Of a stretch of DNA of 64,000 bases, positions 18,381 to 27,200 are shown one piece after another (positions within the stretch are counted from its first letter, which is position 1; each line of letters opens with the position of its first letter). The notes beneath the pieces are model-generated. The model did no database searches. It saw only the letters and a program-made list of their open reading frames with translations, and had not been told where the DNA came from. The position numbers and the translations under genes were made by a program. Origin of the DNA: Cydia pomonella (taxonomy: Eukaryota; Arthropoda; Insecta; Lepidoptera; Tortricidae); contig NC_084728.1 of NCBI RefSeq assembly GCF_033807575.1, positions 9,995,451 through 10,059,450 of the forward strand. The letters run 5' to 3'.

Positions 18381-20058
18381 GTTTGTATGGGTGTACAGTC
18401 AAACCACTTTTATTTGTAAAGTTTTTTCTGTAAATGTTGTCTCTTTCGTAAAAACATAAATGTCAAAATGTTGGATAGGGACGAATGATTATTAAACTTG
18501 TTATACACGGAGTTTTTTTTAAAACTCTTTTAAGGTACTTTCTCAAAGACACCGGTATTCTGATTAACTTCTTTTTGGAGATAATGAACGAAAATATTTT
18601 GGACTAATTAGGCCCCTATGAACGTATACACTTGCATTAGGGCCTGTTTACGTATTGATTAGTGTTTAGTTGGGTTAATAAAGTTGAATAATGTTAATCA
18701 ATGGATTATTTAATCTGGAATAGTTTTTAAGTATTTTCAATGTATTTCAGGACATTATAATTATGTATTTTCGACATTTGTAATTATAGATTTTGATATA
18801 GGTGATTTTGTTTTTTTTTAGGTAGGTAGATTTTTTAGAAGTTCAGTTTAAGACTGCTACCTTTTATTAAGTTGGAATCAATCTTTATTTAAAAGTCTGT
18901 CAGTTAGTTTTTTATTATTTAGTCAGTAAGACAAATTCTTATCAATCCATATAGCATTTAAAAATTACTTTATTTAATAACAGGCAGGCCTATTTGTCAT
19001 ATACGTCCTTAGTAAAACTTTACTAACAATATTTTTTGTTGTTTTACATGTAAAACATTCAACTTATAACTTGTTATACAGGTACTCGTGGGTACTTGGT
19101 AAGTTAACTAATTAAAAAGGAATTAAATGTCTAAAGGAATTAAACTAAACTAACTTATCTATTAAATAAAACAAAATTAAAACTAAAAACTAATACTAAA
19201 TAAAATTAAAATATGTCTAAAAAATTTGGCCTAAAATATTTAGTTGAAATCATACACGCAATTTTTTTGTTTAAATTTGTATTTTTTTTTTGTTCTTTTT
19301 TTTTTAATAGTGTATTTAAAATATATCTTATGTTTCTTTCGTAAAATACAGTGTTAATGTAAGCACTCGTTTAACGTTACCTTTTTTTAAAAGTAATGGC
19401 ATTTCCATACTCAAATAAGTCAAAAAAATCAAGGTTGATTATTTTTGTTATATTTTTTATGTAAAAAGGATTTACATAATTTAATAAAAAGTTACGGATA
19501 TTAAAAAAAAAAACATCATGACATGTTTTTGAATTAGACATTTTTTTTTAATAAAATTATTCTTATAAGTCATATAAACCTATAAATAAAACTACTAACA
19601 CAAAATCAAAAATTAAAACAAACCAAGGAAACAAACCAAACCTTTTAAAATTACAATAACACTTTTTCTTTTCCGTTTTCAATTTTTTTTATTCCATTTT
19701 AAGAAAATAATATGTCAATACACACAAACTTATTCTAAAAACCCATTCGATCTTTAAATCTTTACACAAACTTTTTGGTTTACGACTTGCATCAAGGGCA
19801 CAATAAAAAAAAAACTTTAAACGTTGACGCGTTTTGAGCCCATATCGAAAGGACGGATAGACTGATCGGTTTGAGCGTTTAACGTGTCTTATATATGCAC
19901 GGAATGAGTGATGACGACCCAAACAGCCTGCAATCTAGGCTCCCATAGTCATGTCACAGAATAAATAATAATAAGACCGAACAGAAATGACCTAAAAAAC
20001 TGAAGAAGATATAGTACTTAATCTAAATTGTATTTTTTTATTTCTTATTTAATGCATG
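18381..20058. other. AT-rich 5' flank of Amt
   Basis: No gene seen. 18503-18690 is a decayed copy of the element at 49581-49947 (TTATACACGGAGTTTTTTTT, TTTCTCAAAGACACCGGTAT, TTGCATTAGGGCCTGTTTAC). The rest is very AT-rich with many A and T runs. The Amt promoter should lie here, but I cannot point to a specific core element. Confidence 0.5.
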
Positions 20059-20062
20059 TTAA

Positions 20063-20782
20063 GAGGCCGTTATCGATTTTAGTCACAAAAATGACAAATT
20101 GATAGATTTAGCGTATGAAATTGTACACCTTTTGTTAACTATTAAAAATAACAAGTACTGGTTTCTATTAGCACGTCTTGTTAGCTTTCATTATAATAAA
20201 TCATTTTTTTGAAAACAGACTCACTTAATTAGTAATGTTTTTTTTTCTGATGGACATTTAGGTAAACGCGCGTAAAGCAGTGATTTTGTCGATCTTATTT
20301 GTAAATTTCGTAAAGTTTGGACTGCTAAAAATGGTAACTTTGTATTACACATATCCTGTACTTCAACTTTAATAAACTACATTTTTGTTATTATAAATTT
20401 GAAGTGGTGTAAATGAAAGTTAGACGAAATCAATTTTCTCCAGAAATTACTTCAAAACAAGTGACAATTTCTCTGGAAATTGACTTAATTTCAACGTAAT
20501 TTTGATACTTCAACAATCTACAACATTTGCTGAAACTGTTCTTATACATCATTTTGTATAATTTACTACCATAATTTTTTGATGAATTTTTAAAAACTAT
20601 CCCTTCTCGTCACCTATTACGGGGGACGCTCGCTTGCGACCTCATTATTAAAAGGCAAGATGAAAAAACGTGATAATAGAAACCAATACTTGTTATTTAT
20701 ATATTACGTAACAAAATGTGTACAATTTAAACGACAAAATCTATCAATTTAAAATTTTTGCTCTAAAATCGTTACCGGGCTC
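20063..20782. mobile_element. TTAA-flanked inverted-repeat element (piggyBac-type MITE)
   Basis: 720 bp flanked by TTAA on both sides (20059-20062, 20783-20786). Arms of more than 100 bp are inverted copies, for example AATTGATAGATTTAGCGTAT with the right-arm equivalent, ATTGTACACCTTTTGTTA, and GGTTTCTATTAGCACGTC. The tips differ somewhat (GAGGCCGTTATCGAT versus GAGCCCGGTAACGAT). No transposase frame. A half copy is at 46387-46570. Confidence 0.8.
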
Positions 20783-20967
20783 TTAATCATAAGATGTAAT
20801 GTTTTGAAAAGATGTTTCCCGCCGAGGTTCTTGCAATACCCTCCTCCAATTGAGAGGGGATTTAAATCTTCTCGGGTCAGAGGTGTAGAGTAAGAGCCGG
20901 TATAGCTTTATTTGACGTTCATAAGCGCATTGTAATATGCCTACTTGAATAATAAAATATCTTTATC

Positions 20968-21180
20968 TTGAAGTTTGACAGGGATTCAGGGACGAATAAC
21001 GCTGTCTAATTCTAATGGAACTATCCCTTTCGGCTATTTAGGGCTGTCAAAATTCAAGTCATTATCTTGTATAATGGTTGTACACGCAAAGGGACGTCAA
21101 GTTGTGCCAACCCTAATAATTGCTCGTAGGAATGCTAAGCTGAACGAAGCCGAGGATGCCCGAAAGGATCAGTGTCCCTA
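20968..21180 (+). repeat. Dispersed repeat, copy 1 (CCCTTTCGGCTATTTAGGG)
   Basis: TATCCCTTTCGGCTATTTAG, AATTCAAGTCATTATCTTGT, GTACACGCAAAGGGACGTCA and AGTTGTGCCAACCCTAATAA recur in reverse at 60620-60815. No coding potential is supported. Confidence 0.6.
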
Positions 21181-21308
21181 TCCCTAGTGATGTCATGTGC
21201 CATACCCACACTGAACTGTCCATCGGTGGACCTTTTTACAAGTTGCTGTTTGTACGATTGAAATTAAAGAGATGTTTTATATATGGAGTGTGGAATTAAG
21301 AGGAGTGA

Positions 21309-21553
21309 CATCTCTTATGGTAGAACTGTTGCAAAAGTGTCCAGCTGTCAGCTACAAATAATAGTTCCAAATTCCAAATCTCTCCAGAGTAGCGCTAGAG
21401 TAGCTAAGAACCTAGGCGCTATTTTACGGAGTGAAGTGCGCTGTCTATTTGATGTTTTTATTCAAGTATTCTAGGTATTGTAGCGCCACCTATTTAAGGT
21501 TTTTTGATGACACTTTTTGGTACACGGGGATTTATTTCCTTACCTCCACCTTC
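21309..21553 (+). repeat. Direct duplication, copy 1
   Basis: About 245 bp containing GTAGAACTGTTGCAAAAGTG, AGTAGCTAAGAACCTAGGCG, GTGAAGTGCGCTGTCTAT and TATTCTAGGTATTGTAGCGC. It is repeated in the same order and orientation at 21696-21920 with substitutions and small indels. Confidence 0.7.
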
Positions 21554-21554
21554 C

Positions 21555-21695
21555 GTATTTTTATACTTTAAGATTAGAATTTTTTTCTTCCATAGCATAG
21601 AGAAATATGAAGTGAGCATAGAGTGCTCACTCCATACATCAGCTTTGGTACCAAAACGCTTATTTTCGTTATGGAAGGTAAAGGCAAGGAAAAGA
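21555..21695. repeat. Fragment of TACATCAG...GGTACCAAAA element
   Basis: AGAGTGCTCACTCCATACAT and CAGCTTTGGTACCAAAACGC match one arm of the inverted-repeat element at 63094-63325 and the partial copy at the window end. It separates the two direct-repeat copies. Confidence 0.55.
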
Positions 21696-21920
21696 ATCTC
21701 CATAGGCAGAACTGTTGCAAAAGTGTCCAGCTATAAATAATAGTTCCAAAACTTTCCAGAGTAGTAGCTAAGAACCTAGGCGTTATTGACGGAATGAAGT
21801 GCGCTGTCTATGATTTGATTTTTATTTTAAGTATTCTAGGTATTATAGCGCGACCTATTTATGTTTTTAAGTCGGAGATTTTTGGTACATGGAGATTGTA
21901 TTCCTTAACTCTACCTTACA
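21696..21920 (+). repeat. Direct duplication, copy 2
   Basis: Repeats the order of copy 1 (GCAGAACTGTTGCAAAAGTG, AGTAGCTAAGAACCTAGGCG, GTGCGCTGTCTATGATTTGA, TATTCTAGGTATTATAGCGC). Followed at about 21929-21975 by GTCGACACTCGACAGCTAGC, part of the element family seen at 63094. Confidence 0.7.
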
Positions 21921-22189
21921 TAATTTTCGTAGTCGACACTCGACAGCTAGCATCGAGTAGCGGAATTATCAGTACCTGGTAGTTAATTTATTTGTTAATT
22001 AGCTATCCAATACTTTACTCAGACTTTGTGAAACAGACCCATAAACTAAAAGACATTTAACTATACTAATTAATTAAAACTAAGTATTCAAATTAAGTAT
22101 AAATGTAGATATGTCTATTTGTCAAGGACTTAGGTCATATATCGGGGCTTAAACTAATTAAGGTGTATTATTCTAATTCCGATTGGCTA

Positions 22190-22330
22190 CCGAATGGACA
22201 CCGTAGGTTAGCCGGGGCAGAGGCCGACTAAGAAGGAGGCGGGACGGCTTCGATTCATTTTGCAGCGAGTGGCGGTAGCATGCATTATGCACCAGTGACC
22301 AATGGTGGAACAAAGGGGAGCCTAACAGTG
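22190..22330 (+). pseudogene. LINE C-terminal fragment
   Basis: GGGGCAGAGGCCGACTAAGA then AGGAGGCGGGACGGCTTCGA, ending AACAGTGGGACACGAAATCT, resembles the GRPRRRW...QWDT end of RTE/CR1-type LINE polyproteins. It is frameshifted and only about 140 bp long. Confidence 0.45.
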
Positions 22331-22349
22331 GGACACGAAATCTTTGACG

Positions 22350-22556
22350 TATATCTAAGGACGGGCCTTATGGACAACAAGAATGGGGCCAGTACAGCGG
22401 TGTCACACACACGAATTCTCGCCATTCGTGCAGTTTAACGCCACAACGTGATTGGTTGATGAGTTCGCATCACGCGCACGATTGGCTCGAATTCGTTAGT
22501 GACACCAGTGAACTAGCACCATTATTTGTGCCCGTAAGGCCCGTCCTTAGATATAT
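22350..22556. mobile_element. Inverted-repeat element (TATATCTAAGGACGGGCC family)
   Basis: Left end TATATCTAAGGACGGGCCTTA and right end TAAGGCCCGTCCTTAGATATA are inverted copies, and the inner part pairs as well (GTGTCAC..ACGAATTC with GAATTCGTTAGTGACAC). About 207 bp. A more decayed copy lies at 30511-30690. Confidence 0.8.
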
Positions 22557-22639
22557 GCCAATGCACAAAATACGCTATAAAAAAAAAAACCTTTTTTTGA
22601 CATAAGTGTATAATGAGATTATCTTTATTTACAATAACA

Positions 22640-23165
22640 ATATACATAATGGATATAATATACAGCTGATTACTATAACTAACTTATATCTAAAATAGGC
22701 CCTTGAGGCATTGTACCAAGGATGCTGGCGGCATTTCCTCGTTGTATCGCAATACTGATACGTTGTGCTAGGAAGCCGCCAGCTCTTCGGTCACCAGTTA
22801 CGTCAACCAGATGCTTCGTGATTTCTCCAAAAAAACTTGTGCGCGCTGGGACCCCTTGGACCTAGAGTTTCAACGCCAAATGGTACAAAATGGCACTCTA
22901 TACCGAGGCTCTTATATTTATTACATTTCGGCGCTTTCCGCCGCTGCGCCCGCTTTTACATTAGTCCGTTGGAGGTGGGACGGTGCCAGTGTGTCTACGC
23001 TGGTAGCATCCCACACTAACATCCGTCCCAAGCTCTAAGGAACTAAGGAGACTCCATCAGGCCTCTTGCCATCATCCCTGATAATGCCAGTCGGCTCAAA
23101 AAGAGCAGGCACATTGATGGTGGCAAGAGATCGACGGATTAAGTCACTAGGTGAAGCGTCTTGAA
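22640..23165 (-). pseudogene. LINE C-terminal module relic, longer copy (DGKRPDG...QRGNAAS)
   Basis: Read on the minus strand: [36 protein letters not shown], a frameshift, [20 protein letters not shown] with AGAAAESAE, then the VETLGP and [13 protein letters not shown] blocks in pieces. It shows that the DGKRPDG block lies upstream of the VETLG module in one ORF. Stops and shifts mark it as dead. Confidence 0.75.
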
Positions 23166-23339
23166 AAACGACCTGCACTTTTTTGACAAGATAATCCAAG
23201 GTGTGCCATTCGATCCACGTCCGTACCGCAAGAACATATATGTGGCGTACATACGGAAACCCCCAGTTGCAAACCAATCGCCAGTCTTAGGGAGGTCGGA
23301 TCCAAGAAAGTACCAGTATATATATGTATCTATCTATTA

Positions 23340-23430
23340 TACATATCTTTGTCTAGTACCCACAACACAAGCCTTATCTTAATGTGGCGCTAGATCGATT
23401 TGTGTAAGATTGTCTCATGATATTTACACA
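23340..23430 (+). repeat. SINE-tail fragment
   Basis: TAGTACCCACAACACAAGCC, TTAATGTGGCGCTAGATCGA and TTGTGTAAGATTGTCTCATG form the tail of a SINE related to the 9000-9110 fragment. The head is missing. Confidence 0.55.
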
Positions 23431-23439
23431 CAGTAGGTA

Positions 23440-23584
23440 CGGTCAACCAATTTGATTCCTAGGCCACTATAGGACCATGTCATAATGACTTCTACGACAG
23501 TACTTATTGAGTGATGCATGTCATGTATAGACTAGCTAAAGCGACAAGGTTCTATAGTGGCCTAGGATTCAAATTGGTTGACTG
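23440..23584. mobile_element. TA-flanked inverted-repeat element (C(A/G)GTCAACCAAT family)
   Basis: Left CGGTCAACCAATTTGATTCC and right AATCCTAGGCC..GGTTGACTG sides pair over about 35 bp (CCTAGGCCACTATAG on both). TA flanks at 23438-23439 and 23585-23586. 145 bp. A second copy at 62393-62771 is interrupted by another element. Confidence 0.82.
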
Positions 23585-23941
23585 TACAGGTACACGACTT
23601 TGATGCATGATATTGCCTGTGGAAAACACCATTTTGAGTAACATCAATCGGCTTCTGTTTAATTTACAATAAATCTATCACGCATAAAAGCATAATACAC
23701 CTATATCAGCGTCTCTTGCTATCCATAACTTAACAAATAAGCTCATATCTCAGTATGGATTCAGTAGCAAGATACGAGGTTTCGAAGTATATTTTTAATC
23801 AAGTTTTGGTTGACAACGTCGCTTACAACCTTCTGGAGGTGTGCGATAGAGTTAGCATGTCATTTGTCACATGTCTGCTAAATACGAAGCCGGATCGAAA
23901 ATCTGGTTCGAAGCGGTTTGGTTTGGAGATAATTTTCAGGC

Positions 23942-24234
23942 TGAAACCGTTAGGGTGAGGTCCTGGTGTCGAAGAAAACCACGGATTTTAATACACTTTT
24001 AATAGCAAGAAAACACGCCAGATATAAACTCAAAAAAAGTCCAGAAAACAACATATATAACCGAATATCACGTGATACATTTTTGCACGACTACGTGCGG
24101 CCCCGTCCGAGGATGCATGCAGACTGGTGGGGCGCAATGATGTTTTACTTAGGTAGCAATTTGCCTATGCAATTTTATATATAGTTATACAGATACATTT
24201 GGTTTTAACAATATTTGTGAGCGCGTCGCTAACA
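23942..24234 (-). repeat. 3' LTR of the BEL/Pao element
   Basis: 293 bp, apparently identical to 29943-30235. On the element strand it begins TGTTAGCGACGCGC and ends CTAACGGTTTCA. It contains a TATATATAAAA stretch and an ATTAAA that could serve as TATA box and polyadenylation signal. Preceded on the plus strand by the CAGGC target copy. Confidence 0.93.
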
Positions 24235-24257
24235 TAGCCCACCCCTAGTGCGAAGCA

Positions 24258-27200
24258 CTATTCTACAATAGGCACAGGAGCGACGCGTGCCGCGGACCGG
24301 CGCAGCACTCCTCTTTGAGTGGTAACCTCGACGACTCTGACTCGTCCATCTCGACCTGGAAAGACAGTTTTTACAATACCTCGTGGCCACACGTTTCGTG
24401 GCGAATCAGGATCCACTATCAAAACGAGGTCACCCTCGCGCAGGGGTCTCTGATCCTGCTGCCACTTCTTACGAGGTAACAGCAAGGGCAGAAACTCCTT
24501 CAGCCAACGGCGCCAATACATATCGGCGAGCCTTTGCGCAGTCCGCCACTTTTTCCTTAGGTACAGATCGGAATCGTCAAACTCTCCAGCTATAGGTAAA
24601 TTCGCAGAGGAGCCCAATAGAAAATGGTTAGGGGTAATTGACTCAGAACTACCAGGTTCGACTGACACGTGTGTCAAAGGCCGACCGTTGACCATATTCT
24701 CCACTTCGGCCAGCAAAGTCAATAAAACTTCATCTTTTGGGGCGCGTTCCTTAAGGATGACGCCAAGCGATACCTTTACCGTCCGAATTAGGCGTTCCCA
24801 AGCGCCACCCCAATGAGGAGTCCTAGGAGGAACAAACGTCCACTGGGCGCGATTGTTGGCCGCCTCTTTTTTTAAGTCCTCATTATTTATTTCCTTAATG
24901 GCGTTTTTTAGTTCGGTGTTAGCTCCCCGAAGGTTTGTGCCATTATCCGAAAAAAAATTACTAGGCCACCCACGCCTAGATGCCATTCTTCGAAGGGCTA
25001 ATATCAGCGAGTCAGTGGTAAGAGAATGCACGACCTCAATATGTATCGCCCGAACAGTAAGGCAAGTAAAGAGAACGCCATAGCGTTTCTCACGGCGTCT
25101 GCCGACCACTACCTCCATTGGACCAAACAAATCTAATCCACAAAATGAAAAACAGCGCTGATGATGAGCTAAACGTGCTGCCGGCAAATCACCCATTCGT
25201 GGAATCAGCGGCTTAGCCTTTCTCAATCTACACAGCATGCAACGTGATGCAACATATTTAACGGTTGGACGCAATCTCAACAACCAATATTTTTGTTTGA
25301 GGTCGTTGACTACTGCCTCCTGGTTCCCGTGCGCGGCCTTGACGTGCTGATGGCGCACCAGGAGTCGCGCCACCGGATGCCGTCCGTCAAGGATGATGGG
25401 CCTCTTTGTCGCCAGCGGCACATCCTGCGCGGCGTCAATGCGACCACCAACGTACAATAGACCTTCGTCACCTAAATATGGAGTCAATGTCAACAACCTA
25501 CTATCGCGTTGCATGTTCTTACCATTTTTTATATCGGCGATCTCATTGGCAAAGGAGTCCATCTGTGCCTGCTTTAAAATCAACAGCTCCGCCCGGGCCA
25601 TCAATGAGCAGTCGTCATGGGTAAGTTTCTTACATTTAAGTATGAACTTAAGTACAGCAGCCGTTGACCTAAGTAGCCGAAGCCAAGAAGAAAATCGTTC
25701 CGGATCTGGAATGGGTAAGTTACACGACATATTTTCTTGTGTGTTTACAGTGACGTGCCCAGAAAATACCTCGATTGCCTCAGGTTCAAAAAGGTTAAGC
25801 GGCCAGGACCTTTCGTGTGAGTACAAAAACTGGGGACCCTTAAACCACTCATTCATAAAAGATTCGTAATTGAAAACCTCTCTAGTCGCAATATCGGCGA
25901 TATTTAATTTTGTAGGCACATAACGCCACTCCGATATATTCGTAAGGCTATCGATCTCACCCAACCGGTTCGCCTCGTATGCTTTGTAGACGCGCGTATT
26001 ATTATTTAGCCAGTGCAACACGGTAGACGAGTCGCACCAGAAATAACGGCGCGCGGCGGATAACTTATGTTCTCTTCTTATGGTGTCCGCCAAACGTGCA
26101 GCCAGCAATGCCGCCTGGAGCTCAGCACGAGGCACCGTCAAGGGTTTAACCGGCGCGACGCGACACTTACTGGCTACAAATGCGACGTATATTTCGTCAT
26201 CCTTTATCCAGCGAAAATAAGCCACCGCACTCATTGCCTTAGTAGATGCATCGCTAAAAATATGTAACGATAGGTTTGTATAACCATCAGTAGTAGTTGT
26301 AATATTATTTTGTATCACCTGTGGCGGCGTAGCACCCGTAGCACTGATGCCGGACGCAGCGCAGGCACTCGCTTGCGTCACAACGTTCGTAGCGGGACAG
26401 CGTAGACCATCTACGCGGCAGACCGCGACGGCAGATGCATTCTCCTTCGCGCTCCCACTCCCTGCGCTGCGTTGGTACCATCTAGGTATGCGAATCTTAT
26501 CAACTACCTTGAGTAGTTCGATCCATTCGCACCACTTTTTATAAATACCATCAGGAATGTCATCATCCCAAGAAATATTCAGACGCCACGTGTCCTGAAG
26601 CATAATTCGACCCTGTACTGTAAAAGGCGATAAAAACCCGAATACATCAAATATCGACATAATAACGCGTAACATAATACGTTTTGACGGCCTTTGTTTA
26701 TGTCGAATTATACTATCAGGGATGCGTTTAAGCGAGACGTCGAAACCTAATTCATCCTTACCTGGGAACCATAGAAGCCCAAGCGCCCGCTCGCCTTGGA
26801 ACTGCTGGCCGACTTTGAACTTTACCGCAACTGTGCCTAAAGTCTCTTTTGGAATGCTATCGAGAACAGCGATGCTATTACTTGTCAAGTTGCATAACTG
26901 GAAACCACCCGCTTTGTGTATGTCAGTGACATTTTTAACCATTTGGATAGCTGTATCTTCGTCAGGGAGGCTCTGTATATAGTCATCGACATAATGTGAA
27001 TTTACGATCGCGTCGACCGCGGCGGGCATAGATGACTCATATCGCGAAGCATTTTTATTTTTTATAAATTGTGCAACAAAGGGTGCGCAATTTGCTCCAA
27101 ATATTAAACTAGTCATAACGTATGTCTTAACTGGTTCCGTAGGCCTGCTTCTCCACAAGAAGCGTAGGGCGTCCTGGTCCTGGGGTTGAATCTTAACGCG

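Noticed and set aside
20968..21187. A 70-codon frame as a gene
   Set aside because: It lies in a dispersed repeat whose second copy at 60620-60815 is in another orientation and does not keep the frame.
23966..24184. A 72-residue frame inside the LTR (also at 29967-30185)
   Set aside because: It lies in a non-coding LTR, has no recognisable domain, and is duplicated only because the LTRs are identical.
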